Source of the DNA: JAKRSE01 sp943369295
GTDB lineage: Bacteria; Armatimonadota; Fimbriimonadia; Fimbriimonadales; Fimbriimonadaceae
Assembly (NCBI GenBank): GCA_943369295.1
Contig: CALRMU020000006.1
Coordinates: forward strand, 1 to 64,000
Direction: 5' to 3'
Length of the DNA stretch: 64,000 nucleotides
Part shown: positions 16,337 to 25,159 of the stretch, piece by piece
Numbering within the stretch: position 1 is the stretch's first letter
Layout of the letters: every line of letters begins with the position of its first letter
The notes under the pieces: generated by a model
Database searches by the model: none
What the model saw: the letters and a program-made list of their open reading frames with translations, nothing else
Told to the model about the DNA's origin: nothing
Position numbers and translations under genes: made by a program

Positions 16337-17401
16337 ATGGAAACACGCTATCAAGTTTTTGTCTCGTCCACCTTTGTAGACTTGATCGAGGAGCGCCGTG
16401 CAGTAATGCAAAGTTTGCTGAGCATTGATTGTATGCCAGCCGGCATGGAGCTATTCCCCGCAGCAGATGATAGTGCCTGGGGCTTTATTGAATCTATGAT
16501 CGCACAGTCTGACTACTATGTTTTGGTAATCGGAGGACGTTACGGCTCCCGCACTCAGGACAATTCGCTCTCGTACACCCATCGCGAATACAAACTTGCC
16601 TTAAAATTAGGCTTGCCGATACTAGCTTTCCTGCACGCTGATCCTGGGAAAATACCTCTAGAAAAATCGGACATGAGCGAGGACGCACGAGTTGCTCTAG
16701 AATCTTTTCGACAAGAAGTAGCATCAAGACATATCATTAATTACTTCACCCATCCCTTTGAGCTCGCCTCAAAAGTTATGCAGGCAATCCGATTCGCCAC
16801 CAGAGCTCATCCGCGGGTTGGCTGGATTCGGGCAGACCAAGCTCCTCAGTTAAAGGATTCTGCTGACGTTCTTACTCTTCGAGACAGAGACTCCGTCGAT
16901 TCAGCAGTGGGTTCCGTCAGAACAAGACTTCAAAGGGCGCAAAGGAGCATATTTGTATCAGGCAATAACTGCAAGCTTATAGAATCAAATAGAAGGCATC
17001 TGAAAGAAGCTATTGATCGAGGCGTGGAAGTAAAAGTATTATGTGTCGATCCAGACGGCATCGGCGCATCTATTCTTCCATTAACGGATCCAGCTTTCGA
17101 TTCGGTACAAAGCTTTAAAGATTCGATGATCTCAGTCAAGTCCGCGTTCGCGAGTTTAGAGATTGAAAATCCCCTTTTTGAAATTAGGTACCTTCCCTTT
17201 CCACCGTCAATTGGTTTCTTCATTGTCGATCCCACTGCTCAGGATGGCTTAGTAAAAATAGAGATTTACACTTCCAAGCCGTATGGGACTGTGAATTCCC
17301 GGCCTCACATCATTCTGAATTCAGACGAAAGATGGAGATCTTATTTTCTAAATCAGTGGGAGAATTTGTGGAACCTTGGATATCAGTGTTTGACTTCGTA
17401 A
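16337..17401 (+). CDS. DUF4062 domain protein with C-terminal phospholipase-D-like domain
   Basis: The 354-residue protein opens with DUF4062: YQVFVSSTFVDLIEERRAV, then GMELFPAADDSAW, YYVLVIGGRYGSR and SYTHREYKLA. This domain resembles TIR/SIR2-type folds and is common at the N-terminus of NTPase and effector proteins linked to conflict systems. From about residue 190 the sequence fits a PLD-related fold: RAQRSIFVSGNNCKLI, then GVEVKVLCVDPDG. The HKD catalytic motif of active phospholipase D is missing, so this half may sense or bind. No NTPase core is present. AT-rich, promoter with operator-like repeats, divergent from a nucleotidyltransferase: likely acquired. A defence effector role is an inference. 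Confidence 0.75.
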   Translation: METRYQVFVSSTFVDLIEERRAVMQSLLSIDCMPAGMELFPAADDSAWGFIESMIAQSDYYVLVIGGRYGSRTQDNSLSYTHREYKLALKLGLPILAFLHADPGKIPLEKSDMSEDARVALESFRQEVASRHIINYFTHPFELASKVMQAIRFATRAHPRVGWIRADQAPQLKDSADVLTLRDRDSVDSAVGSVRTRLQRAQRSIFVSGNNCKLIESNRRHLKEAIDRGVEVKVLCVDPDGIGASILPLTDPAFDSVQSFKDSMISVKSAFASLEIENPLFEIRYLPFPPSIGFFIVDPTAQDGLVKIEIYTSKPYGTVNSRPHIILNSDERWRSYFLNQWENLWNLGYQCLTS

Positions 17402-17598
17402 ACTGTATCGCCGACTGCCCACACCAATTGAGGCGAGCAGTCGTCGGTTTCGGGCCCTGGCGCTTCTTTTTTAGGTAAGACTCTGCGGCTTCTAAAACTG
17501 CAAACCCGCCAAACGGAAAGCTCAGTGCCTCTATGAAACTTCTTGCGGAGAATCAGGGAATAGTTCCGAGATTCACCTGAAACTTTGATGACTGGCAT
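17383..17598 (-). CDS. Possible small protein downstream of the GNAT gene
   Basis: A 71-codon frame (MPVIKVSGESRNYSLIL...) starts two bases after the stop of the GNAT gene, as expected for a coupled second gene, and overlaps the end of the DUF4062 gene by 19 bases on the other strand. No family is recognised. It may be a chance frame. Confidence 0.35.
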   Translation of the reverse strand: MPVIKVSGESRNYSLILRKKFHRGTELSVWRVCSFRSRRVLPKKEAPGPETDDCSPQLVWAVGDTVYEVKH

Positions 17599-17600
17599 GC

Positions 17601-18374
17601 TTAAAACTGATCGGTCATAAACATGATCGGAGGCTTGGGGAAGCCCAGAGTCATGGCATGCATTTCGATCCGGGAGGTCAGGAGAGGAACCCCGATGGCT
17701 TCGGCAGTCCGCTTTAAGCCGTAGAAAATGGTGTTCTCGGGCATGGGCCAGGGGCCAGAGTGGCCAGGCAGAATCGCCTCTCTCAGCAGAACCGGCTCAA
17801 TGCAGACATAGCCTTCTCCGCGGGCTTCGCAGTGCTTTAGGCTCCAGGTCCAGGCTTCCCATTTAAGGTGAGTTCTAATCAGCCTGTCGTCGCTCTCGGC
17901 AGACCAGGCAGAATAGCGCTGCTTAACGTCACTGACTTCCAGCAGTTCAAGCTCGCCGGTCAGGCCGCTGCACTTCACTTCTCCTCTCACCACGTCATCG
18001 GCAAAAGTGAAGCCCAGCTGTTTGTAGACCCTCTGGTCTGTGGCAAAGAGCATGAAGGCGTGCTCGCCTCTATCCTTAGTGGCTTCCATGGCCTGGCTTA
18101 AAAGCTGGCGGGCATGGCCTCGGCCTCTGGCTTCGGGCTTGGTTGCAACTCCTGCGATTCCTGCCGCTCTGCCCCAGCCGAATTCGAGAGGAGAAGTCGT
18201 GAGAATGGAAGTCATCTTGCCATCCTCAAACAAAGCCCACTTTCGATTCAGATCAAAGAGAGGCTCTTGGTAAAAGATGTTCTGAGCCGCCTTGAAGTCG
18301 AGGGTGAAAACACTGCAGAGAAGCATCAAAAACTCATCGGCTTCTTCCGCCAATATCGTCCTTACTTCAATCAT
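17601..18374 (-). CDS. GNAT-family N-acetyltransferase (Eis-like layout)
   Basis: The 257-residue protein has a GNAT core: the acetyl-CoA loop is in GVATKPEARGRGHARQLL (the R-G-x-G-x-A pattern) and the following strand is AFMLFATDQ, then YKQLGFTFADD. The extended C-terminal half (VLLREAILPGHSGPWPMP) suggests a two-domain, Eis/Rv0428-like member rather than a small GNAT. The acceptor is unknown. It follows cdaR by 8 bases, so it is probably transcribed with the c-di-AMP genes. Confidence 0.8.
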   Translation of the reverse strand: MIEVRTILAEEADEFLMLLCSVFTLDFKAAQNIFYQEPLFDLNRKWALFEDGKMTSILTTSPLEFGWGRAAGIAGVATKPEARGRGHARQLLSQAMEATKDRGEHAFMLFATDQRVYKQLGFTFADDVVRGEVKCSGLTGELELLEVSDVKQRYSAWSAESDDRLIRTHLKWEAWTWSLKHCEARGEGYVCIEPVLLREAILPGHSGPWPMPENTIFYGLKRTAEAIGVPLLTSRIEMHAMTLGFPKPPIMFMTDQF

Positions 18375-18382
18375 AAAATGGC

Positions 18383-19321
18383 TCAGGGGTTGGCTGGCGG
18401 AGGAGCCTGTGTCTGCGACTGCCTGATCACAAGCAGAATCTTGACCTTCCCAGCTCCGGAGATCCTGACTCCTTGAGGGCTAGTCAATTCGATCTCTCTC
18501 TCAACTGTTCCAGTTAAGCCATCGAGAGAGATGACGGCGGTGCTGATTTGGCTGATCCTCGCCAATTCGGTGCTCGGACCCGTGACTTCAACCTGGTTCG
18601 GGGTCACTTCAAACCTTTCCACCGAGGCTCCAAAGGGCAGCTGACCGCTGAAAATAGGATTCACCAGAACCCGCTTGGTGGTTGGGGCAGAAACAACACT
18701 GGGGGTCGCAATGACATCAGACGGATCAAGAGTCAGGCCCGTAACCGGCTTGCCCTGTGAATCAAGAGGCTCGACGTTGAGAGTAAAGGCACTGCCGGGC
18801 CTGACTCGCGAGAGGTCCAGAATCGCGCGTAATGTGGCTACCCTCTGCACCAGTCTTGCCGGGCCCGTGATCTCCACTTGGTCGGGGTCTAGGGCAGAAA
18901 TATCGTAGGTCAAGCCGCTGGGTGGCAGACCGGTAGTCTCCAAGGTGACAGCCTTCTTATCTCTGTCGATTCGGTCGACATTAAGCGAAATGCGTGGACG
19001 AACCGGTCTTGCCGTCAAGTTGGCGCGAGTCGGACCCTTGACCTGAACCAGAGAGGTGATCTCTCCCACCCCTGAATCGCTCAAATCAACGAAGGCAGAA
19101 AACTCGGTGGAATCCAGCCCTTCCAAAACCTGGGTTGTGCCGCTGACAATGATTCGAATGGATTCTGGGGCCTGAATGACAGCCAAGCCCGTGGCCAGGT
19201 TTTCGACCTCAAGGCGGACAGTCATTTCTCTTTCACGACCAGGGTCGGCTTGGGGCTGAATCTGCAGCCACAGCACTACCGCAATCATGAGAGAGGCAAG
19301 GGCGAGAAAGAAGTCCTTCAT
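18383..19321 (-). CDS. cdaR: CdaR, YbbR-domain regulator of diadenylate cyclase
   Basis: CdaR is a membrane-anchored partner that modulates CdaA. The 312-residue protein has a single N-terminal membrane helix (FFLALASLMIAVVLWL) followed by about three YbbR repeats of some 85 residues each, marked by VEITGPARLVQRV and VEVTGPSTELARI. It starts inside the last codons of cdaA (4-base overlap), the usual cdaA-cdaR pairing. The Pro-rich tail (QTQAPPPANP) is unremarkable. Confidence 0.9.
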   Translation of the reverse strand: MKDFFLALASLMIAVVLWLQIQPQADPGREREMTVRLEVENLATGLAVIQAPESIRIIVSGTTQVLEGLDSTEFSAFVDLSDSGVGEITSLVQVKGPTRANLTARPVRPRISLNVDRIDRDKKAVTLETTGLPPSGLTYDISALDPDQVEITGPARLVQRVATLRAILDLSRVRPGSAFTLNVEPLDSQGKPVTGLTLDPSDVIATPSVVSAPTTKRVLVNPIFSGQLPFGASVERFEVTPNQVEVTGPSTELARISQISTAVISLDGLTGTVEREIELTSPQGVRISGAGKVKILLVIRQSQTQAPPPANP

Positions 19322-20196
19322 TTCACTGGCTCCTTGTCAGGGTTGGGTGCCGCTTCGGATTCTGGTTTGCGCCGAAACTTCAAAACTGATTTCTTGGCTT
19401 CGCCGTGAGGAGCGATCAGCCTAAAGAGCTCCGCCTCAAGCTCGTTCGGAGATTCCAAGGGAGCGATAAAGCCCTTGTGAGCGATGCTGACCTGACCCCT
19501 TTCCTCGCTGACAATCACGATGACGGCGTCGGTGACTTCAGCCAGGCCAAGACCGGCTCTGTGCCTCATGTGGTAGCTGGTTTCCAGCCTTGCCGACTCG
19601 CTTAGAGGCAGACGACAGGCTGCGGCGACGACCTCATCTTCATGAATCAAAACAGCGCCATCGTGCATGGGGCTGCCTTCGTAAAAAATGGTTCTCAGCA
19701 GGTCGTCAGAGACTTTGGCGCGGAGCTGTACACCTGTCTTAGCGACCTCTTCCAGCCCGTCCGATCTCTGCAGCACAATAAGCGCGCCGGTGCGGTCTTG
19801 GCACATCTTGGTGCAGGCTTGAACCACAGCTTGAATGGTTTCCTGCTGGGGGCTAAGGCTGCCAGCCAGCAGCTTCTCTGGCCAAAGACCAAGCCGGCCG
19901 AATCCTTCCAAGGCCGCCCTTAGTTCTGGCAGCAGCAGAATGACCAAGGCCACAGGGGCGAGGATGGTGGCTTTTTCTAAAAGCCAGTGAAGAGTTTTGA
20001 GCTGAAGCTTTTCGCTGACAAAAAGAATGACGGCGAAAGCGGCGATCCCAGTCAGAAGCGTCCAGGCTCTGCGGCCCTGTACCAGCTTCAAAAGTCGATA
20101 AGTAAGAAACGCTACGACAAGAATGTCGAAGACGCTGATTATCCCTTGGCCGCCCGGGGCCCAGAGATCACTTATTCGGGTGAGGATCTCGCCCAA
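19318..20196 (-). CDS. cdaA: Diadenylate cyclase CdaA
   Basis: CdaA makes the second messenger c-di-AMP from two ATP at the inner membrane. The 292-residue protein has three membrane helices (about 20-110, e.g. FDILVVAFLTYRLLKLV and APVALVILLLPE), then the DAC catalytic domain with SPMHDGAVLI (DGA motif) and RHRAGLG (RHR motif). Both catalytic motifs are intact. c-di-AMP in other bacteria controls potassium and osmolyte transport and wall balance. Divergent from pheA; operon with cdaR. Confidence 0.94.
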   Translation of the reverse strand: MGEILTRISDLWAPGGQGIISVFDILVVAFLTYRLLKLVQGRRAWTLLTGIAAFAVILFVSEKLQLKTLHWLLEKATILAPVALVILLLPELRAALEGFGRLGLWPEKLLAGSLSPQQETIQAVVQACTKMCQDRTGALIVLQRSDGLEEVAKTGVQLRAKVSDDLLRTIFYEGSPMHDGAVLIHEDEVVAAACRLPLSESARLETSYHMRHRAGLGLAEVTDAVIVIVSEERGQVSIAHKGFIAPLESPNELEAELFRLIAPHGEAKKSVLKFRRKPESEAAPNPDKEPVK

Positions 20197-20269
20197 AGTG
20201 CAACTAAGTTTAACCTAAAGGAAGTGGCTCCTTCGGGCATTCGGGGAGTCTGGCGGGGGCTGGCGCGAG

Positions 20270-20275
20270 TATTCT
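20270..20275 (+). promoter_or_regulatory. TATTCT -10 box, leaderless promoter of pheA
   Basis: TATTCT is followed after 9 bases by the ATG at 20285. Confidence 0.55.
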
Positions 20276-20284
20276 CTTCAGCAG

Positions 20285-21382
20285 ATGTCAGATACAGGCC
20301 GCTCACTAGACCAAATTCGACAGGACATCGACTCAGTCGATGCTTCTTTGATCGAACTTTTGGATCGACGCACCGCCTTGGCTCAAGAAGTCGGGTTCGT
20401 TAAAGGCAGATCTGGCCGACCCTTTTTTACTCCAGAAAGAGAAAGGGCCATCTACTCGAAACTCGAGAAAGCTGACACCAAGATTCTCGAATCCAGGCAC
20501 CTCAAGGCCATCTTCCGCGAGATCATCAGCGCAGGACGAGATGCCGAACAGCCTCTGCACATCGCTTTCTGGGGGCCCCCTGGCACCTTCAGCGAAATCG
20601 CGGCCGTGGAAACCTTTGGCTCAAGCGGAGTGACCATGCCAGTGGCCACCATTGCCGAAGTCTTTATGGCGGTGGAGCACCATCAGGCCGATTACGGCGT
20701 GGCACCCATCGAGAACTCAATTGCGGGTGTCGTTCCAGAAACCCTGGATATGTTCCCCCAAACCAACGTGAGGATCTGTGCGGAGACCTTTATCTCCATC
20801 CATCACCATTTGGGCAGCCTCGCCGAAGATCTAAGCCAGATCAAGCGTGTCTATGCTGGACCTCAGCCAGCGGCTCAATGCCGCAAGTGGCTGCAGAACC
20901 ACCTTCCGAAGGCAGAAATTCTTGATGTCACTCCGACTTCTGCTGCTGGCATCAAGGCGGCGGAAGATCCTGAAAGCGCGGCCATCATCAACCACCTCAC
21001 AGCAAGCCGCTATGGTTTAAGCCTGCTCGCAGAGCACATTGAAGACAACCCCAACAATCGCACAAGGTTTGTTGTTCTCGGCGCCAATGAGCCCGACAGA
21101 ACGGGCAAGGACAAGACATCCTTGATGTTCAACCTGCGCAACCGGCCAGGCGAGCTCTATCACGTCTTAGGAAGCTTCTTCAGGCACTCGGTCAACTTGA
21201 TGATGATCGAATCTCGGCCAGCGCCCCGAGCTCAGTTCGAGTACATGTTTTACGTCGACTGCGCCGGGCACAGAACTGACGAAAACGTCGCTGCCGCCTT
21301 GGCTGAGATCAAAGAGAGGGCCTTGGAGACTGTTCTTTTGGGCAGCTATCCTTCGGTGGACCCCAACCTCGCTGTCATTTAG
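20285..21382 (+). CDS. pheA: Bifunctional chorismate mutase / prephenate dehydratase
   Basis: Makes phenylpyruvate from chorismate in phenylalanine synthesis. The 365-residue protein has an AroQ chorismate mutase helix bundle (1-90: LDQIRQDIDSVDASLIELLDRR, split here only for reading), a prephenate dehydratase domain (about 95-275, GPPGTFSEIAA and the catalytic NRTRFVVL), and a C-terminal ACT domain. The ACT domain keeps ESRP (residues about 308-311), a phenylalanine-binding motif, so feedback inhibition is expected. Stands alone between cdaA and a converging operon. Confidence 0.94.
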   Translation: MSDTGRSLDQIRQDIDSVDASLIELLDRRTALAQEVGFVKGRSGRPFFTPERERAIYSKLEKADTKILESRHLKAIFREIISAGRDAEQPLHIAFWGPPGTFSEIAAVETFGSSGVTMPVATIAEVFMAVEHHQADYGVAPIENSIAGVVPETLDMFPQTNVRICAETFISIHHHLGSLAEDLSQIKRVYAGPQPAAQCRKWLQNHLPKAEILDVTPTSAAGIKAAEDPESAAIINHLTASRYGLSLLAEHIEDNPNNRTRFVVLGANEPDRTGKDKTSLMFNLRNRPGELYHVLGSFFRHSVNLMMIESRPAPRAQFEYMFYVDCAGHRTDENVAAALAEIKERALETVLLGSYPSVDPNLAVI

Positions 21383-21404
21383 CCAAAACGCGCCAAGCGC
21401 GAAA

Positions 21405-21450
21405 CAAAAAACTCCTGCCAGACACAAGGTTCGGCAGGAGTTTGTTTTTG
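21405..21450. terminator. Bidirectional rho-independent terminator
   Basis: AAACTCCTGCC (21409-21419) pairs perfectly with GGCAGGAGTTT (21433-21443). A-run on the left and T-run on the right make it work for both converging transcripts. Confidence 0.9.
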
Positions 21451-21460
21451 CAGGCTGAGC

Positions 21461-21970
21461 TTAAGCTTTGTCTCTGGCTGCCTTGAGCTCTCGGGCCAGC
21501 ATCGCACCAGTGTCGAATCCAAGAAAGTCGGTCACTCTTGATTCATCACCCGGGCGGAGCACGATGACAAAGGGGATTCCTGAATCGGGATAGAAGCGGG
21601 CGGAGATTTCTTTGTTCTTGGGGTTGTCGATATCGACATGAAAAACAATGTAGTTCTTCATCTCTTCCGCCAGAACAATATCGCTCTTCATGGCCTCGGT
21701 CATATCATTGCAGGGACCGCACCAATCAGCTTCAAACTTCACCATCAGCAGCTTGCCATCTTTCTTCGCCTTGGCTCTGGCGGCATCGTAACCAGCAACC
21801 CCGACTGGTGCCTCGGCCTTTTCTGTCGCAGCTTTCGGAGCTTCAGCAGATTTGACCGGCTCTGGCTTCGGAGTTTCAGCCTTGGCCGTCTCTTTGCCTG
21901 GTGCGCATCCGACAGCGGCCATAAGAAAAACCGCAAAGCATGCAGGCAGAATCAGCGAGTTGAGTTTCAT
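21461..21970 (-). CDS. Thioredoxin-like lipoprotein
   Basis: The 169-residue protein has a lipoprotein signal (lipobox AAVGC, Cys22), a Lys/Glu/Ala/Pro-rich linker (25-60) and a thioredoxin fold with the redox motif WCGPC (about residue 87) and cis-Pro in GIPFVIV. It is closest in style to Thioredoxin_7/DsbD-C-terminal type proteins that reduce or oxidise disulfides outside the cytoplasm. Third gene of an operon whose genes overlap by 4 bases each. Confidence 0.85.
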   Translation of the reverse strand: MKLNSLILPACFAVFLMAAVGCAPGKETAKAETPKPEPVKSAEAPKAATEKAEAPVGVAGYDAARAKAKKDGKLLMVKFEADWCGPCNDMTEAMKSDIVLAEEMKNYIVFHVDIDNPKNKEISARFYPDSGIPFVIVLRPGDESRVTDFLGFDTGAMLARELKAARDKA

Positions 21971-22593
21971 GGGTTTGCAGGGGGAGTAACCGGATCTGGA
22001 GGAGTGGCTTTAGCGACTTCAACGAGAACGCCGTAACAGAGAGGATCCATGATGACCAAGGTCACCCACCTGTTCAGCCTCTCTTCTTCGGTGGCCTTTT
22101 CAGGCTCTTTCGGATTCACCCAGCTGCCAGGGATCAGGTTGGCTGCCACTTTCTTCTGGCTGGGTTCGAGCGCCGTGTTGATATAGTTGAATACGGCTGT
22201 CACATGCTCTTGAATCATCATCTGACGAGCAATGTTCATACCGGCCGTGCTCTTGTTGATCTTGTCCATCAGGGTGGTGGGGATGACAAGCCTTTTTGTT
22301 GTGCCAGCCAAAATGGCGGCATCGCAGTCTTTCTCAAGCCCACGCAGAATATCCGCCTCTTTGCCCTTTAGGTCAGAATCTGCCTTTCTTGCCTTTTCAA
22401 GCAGGGGAAGAACTCCCCTAATCTGCTTTTGAGTCAGAAGAACGGGAAGAGTAAAGTTGAGCAGTTCGAGCTTGCGAAACTTCTCCTGAACTCGGGTCGA
22501 GGCTGTGATGTCGGCGGGAGTCTGAGCCAGTGCTGGCACAGCCATGCCTAGCACGAGGACAGCTCCGAGGAAGAAGGTAGTAAAAGCTTTCAT
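21967..22593 (-). CDS. Secreted helical protein of unknown function
   Basis: The 208-residue protein has a clear signal peptide (FFLGAVLVLGMAVPALAQ) and an otherwise helical, Lys/Glu-rich sequence with periodic LxxLL-like stretches (ILRGLEKDCDAAIL). A Pro-rich tail ends it. I do not recognise a family. It overlaps both neighbours by 4 bases, so it is co-translated with the membrane protein before it and the thioredoxin-like lipoprotein after it. Confidence 0.65.
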   Translation of the reverse strand: MKAFTTFFLGAVLVLGMAVPALAQTPADITASTRVQEKFRKLELLNFTLPVLLTQKQIRGVLPLLEKARKADSDLKGKEADILRGLEKDCDAAILAGTTKRLVIPTTLMDKINKSTAGMNIARQMMIQEHVTAVFNYINTALEPSQKKVAANLIPGSWVNPKEPEKATEEERLNRWVTLVIMDPLCYGVLVEVAKATPPDPVTPPANP

Positions 22594-23090
22594 GGCGCGG
22601 GTTCTGTGGGTTCAGACGCAGAAGAGGCAGGGGCAGTTTCTGATTGAGCCAGGTTAGGCTCCTTTTCATCGGAACCGGCTCTAGGTCGTGAGGATTCCGG
22701 AGGCTCCAACATTAGGGTCGTAAGGGCCGCTGCTCCCAGAACCTGGGTGTGAACAAAGGCCCCTCCGAAGATCAAAATGATCGGCCATGCCCACCACTTG
22801 ATTCCGTTGGCGTCTGCTCCACCCAAACCTGCAAGCAAAGCCATTCCTCCGATAAGAAAGACAAGGCCAAGAATCAATCCGCCCGAGCCCAAAAAGACCT
22901 TTCTCCCTCGGCTCATGCGGCGCAGCCTGGACCGCATCTTGTCTCCAGACTGCCTTAGGGTCCAGCCGTAGCCGATCCAGAGCAGAAGGCACAAGGCTCC
23001 CCCGATCCAAGTCGTTTGGCTGGCTCCGCTTGGCTGAACAGCCGGGGCGGCGGCCAGGGCAATCCCTGCGGAAATCAGGGGAAGACTCAT
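22590..23090 (-). CDS. Small multi-pass membrane protein
   Basis: The 166-residue protein has an N-terminal hydrophobic segment and three further membrane segments (WIGGALCLLLWIGYGWTL, LILGLVFLIGGMALLAGLG, WAWPIILIFGGAFV), with a basic loop RSRLRRMSRGRK between, and an acidic/Pro-rich cytoplasmic tail. No family recognised. First gene of the operon; TATCCT lies 7 bases before its ATG. Confidence 0.65.
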   Translation of the reverse strand: MSLPLISAGIALAAAPAVQPSGASQTTWIGGALCLLLWIGYGWTLRQSGDKMRSRLRRMSRGRKVFLGSGGLILGLVFLIGGMALLAGLGGADANGIKWWAWPIILIFGGAFVHTQVLGAAALTTLMLEPPESSRPRAGSDEKEPNLAQSETAPASSASEPTEPAP

Positions 23091-23097
23091 TACTGTA

Positions 23098-23103
23098 AGG
23101 ATA
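23098..23103 (-). promoter_or_regulatory. TATCCT -10 box, leaderless promoter
   Basis: On the minus strand TATCCT is followed after 7 bases by the ATG at 23090. Confidence 0.6.
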
Positions 23104-23124
23104 CTGCCTCCACAATTCTTTCTA

Positions 23125-24060
23125 ATGGTCGTTGTCTACGGCACTGTCTGCCTGGACCGCTTAAGGCAGGTGCCCTTTCTGCCAAGCACAGGAGCCTATG
23201 TCGAGATCGAAAGCGATCGGTCTGCATTGGGAGGAGAAGGAGCCAACACAGCTGCCGCCCTCAGATCCTGGGGAGATGAGATTCAGCTTGTCGGCAATTC
23301 GCTGGGTCGCGGCGTGATTTCTGACCAGACCAGACAGCTTCTGCACGACTGCCATCTGGAAGACGCCCTCATTCCAGATCGCGACCACGACGGCCCCTAC
23401 TGTGACATTTTCATCACTCCCGGTGGAGAGCGGACCATGATGGGGTGGGGTTTCGCGCCTATGGCTGACCGCCATGGTCTGGACCTTCTGCCAATTCTTC
23501 CTGGGGCTTGGCTGACACTTGACGACAATCACGGCGAGGCGGCCAGAGAGGCCTTGAGAATGGGCCGCCACGGAGGAATGAGACTCTACTCTCTCGACTT
23601 CGTCCGCGAAGATGAACCCTTGAGCCCAGATGTTATCTGGCAGGGCAGCACGGTTTGGACGGGCACCGGCGGAAACCCAAAAGCCACCGAAGCCTGGATG
23701 AAGGACTGGCACGACCAGTACGGCTGTCTGATGATCATGACGGAAGGCGAGCACGGCCTATGGGTGATGACTCAAGAGGGAGAGCTGCGCCATCTACCCG
23801 CCTTTACTGCCCCTCAGCTGGTGGATGCAACCGGAGCCGGAGACGCGTTCAGAGCCGGAATGCTGCATGGTCTGAGCCGAGACTGGCCCTTTGGGCTCTG
23901 TCTGGCCTTTGCTTCGACCACCGGAGCCCTAGCCTGTGGCCGGGTTGGCGGAGCCGCCAATGCCCCCACACTGCAGGCTATAGAGGGACTTATGCTTCAG
24001 CATGCGGGCCTGGTTGAGATTTATCGGGCACTGGACGACGTGGTAATCCCTGGAGGCTAA
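23125..24060 (+). CDS. PfkB-family carbohydrate kinase
   Basis: The 311-residue ribokinase-like enzyme has the family's first signature region (LGGEGANTAAALRSWG) and second signature DATGAGDAFRAGM (about residue 238), which holds the catalytic Asp and anion hole. ATP-dependent phosphorylation of a sugar or nucleoside is expected. The substrate is not evident from sequence, and no sugar operon adjoins it. A short inverted repeat TGGAGG/CCTCCA surrounds its stop codon. Confidence 0.88.
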   Translation: MVVVYGTVCLDRLRQVPFLPSTGAYVEIESDRSALGGEGANTAAALRSWGDEIQLVGNSLGRGVISDQTRQLLHDCHLEDALIPDRDHDGPYCDIFITPGGERTMMGWGFAPMADRHGLDLLPILPGAWLTLDDNHGEAAREALRMGRHGGMRLYSLDFVREDEPLSPDVIWQGSTVWTGTGGNPKATEAWMKDWHDQYGCLMIMTEGEHGLWVMTQEGELRHLPAFTAPQLVDATGAGDAFRAGMLHGLSRDWPFGLCLAFASTTGALACGRVGGAANAPTLQAIEGLMLQHAGLVEIYRALDDVVIPGG

Positions 24061-24072
24061 ACCTCCAATCGG

Positions 24073-24078
24073 TACACT
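24073..24078 (+). promoter_or_regulatory. TACACT -10 box, leaderless promoter of prfA
   Basis: TACACT is followed after 9 bases by the ATG at 24088. Confidence 0.6.
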
Positions 24079-24087
24079 GCTCAGCTC

Positions 24088-25152
24088 ATGCTCCCCAAGC
24101 TCCTCGAGATGGAGAGGCGGTTCGATGGCATCGAAACCCAGCTTCAAGATCCTGCCGTGGCAAGCAACCCAAGAGAACTAAAAACTCTTGGAAAGGCTCG
24201 TCGTGAGCTGGAGCCCATCGTCGAGGCAGTCCGCCGTCTGAAAAAGATTTACGACGACTTGGAGCAGGCCGAAGCCCTTTACAACGACCCTGAAATGAGG
24301 GAGATGGCGTACGCCGAAGCCGATGAGCTGAAGGCAGAGAAAGCTAAGCTGGAAGAAGATATTCGGCTGATGCTGATTCCTAAAGACCCCAACGATGACA
24401 AAAGCGTCATCATCGAAATCCGCCCAGCCGCGGGGGGTGATGAAGCCGGTCTCTTTGCCGCCGAGCTCTTTAGAATGTATTCCCGCTATGCCGAACGCCG
24501 CCGCTGGAAGGTGAGCGTGATGGACATTGAAGAAACGGGAATTGGGGGCATTACAGGGGTCACTTTTGAAATTGACGCCGAAGGCGCCTACAGCCAACTC
24601 AAGCACGAAAGCGGAGTCCACCGCGTGCAGCGAGTGCCCAAAACCGAATCAGGCGGCAGAATTCATACCTCAACTGTGACCGTGGCCGTTCTGCCCGAAG
24701 CTGAGGACGTTGAAATTGCAGTCCGAAACGAGGACCTTGAGATTTCCACCTTCTGTTCTTCAAGCGCTGGCGGACAGCACATGCAGAAGAACGAAACGGC
24801 GATTCGAATCATTCACAAGCCGACTGGCTTGGTCAGCACCTGCCAAGACGAACGAAGCCAGGCTCAGAACAAGGAGAAGGCAATGAACGTTTTGAAGGCC
24901 AAACTCTTTGAAATGGAGCAGAATCGCCTGGCGACGGAACGAGGCGAACTGAGAAAGGGTCAGGTCGGTTCTGGCGACAGAAGCGAAAAGATCCGCACCT
25001 ACAACTTCCCCCAGGATCGAATCACTGATCACCGCATTGGCATGGACTGCCACAACGTGCCGATCTTTATGGATGGCGACATTCAGAAGATGCTGGATGC
25101 CTTGGTGCAGGAAGAGCAGGCCAAGCGTCTGCTGGAAGCTGACCAGAACTAA
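24088..25152 (+). CDS. prfA: Peptide chain release factor 1
   Basis: RF1 ends translation at UAA and UAG. The 354-residue protein has the GGQ motif (residues 228-230 in SSAGGQHMQKNETAIRI, hydrolysis centre) and, in domain 2, RVPKTESGGR, where PKT (184-186) takes the place of the PxT tripeptide that separates RF1 from RF2 (which has SPF). Length is normal. The GGQHMQKNE sequence differs from the usual GGQHVNTTD. No prmC follows, unlike many genomes where it is adjacent. Confidence 0.94.
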   Translation: MLPKLLEMERRFDGIETQLQDPAVASNPRELKTLGKARRELEPIVEAVRRLKKIYDDLEQAEALYNDPEMREMAYAEADELKAEKAKLEEDIRLMLIPKDPNDDKSVIIEIRPAAGGDEAGLFAAELFRMYSRYAERRRWKVSVMDIEETGIGGITGVTFEIDAEGAYSQLKHESGVHRVQRVPKTESGGRIHTSTVTVAVLPEAEDVEIAVRNEDLEISTFCSSSAGGQHMQKNETAIRIIHKPTGLVSTCQDERSQAQNKEKAMNVLKAKLFEMEQNRLATERGELRKGQVGSGDRSEKIRTYNFPQDRITDHRIGMDCHNVPIFMDGDIQKMLDALVQEEQAKRLLEADQN

Positions 25153-25159
25153 TCGGCTG

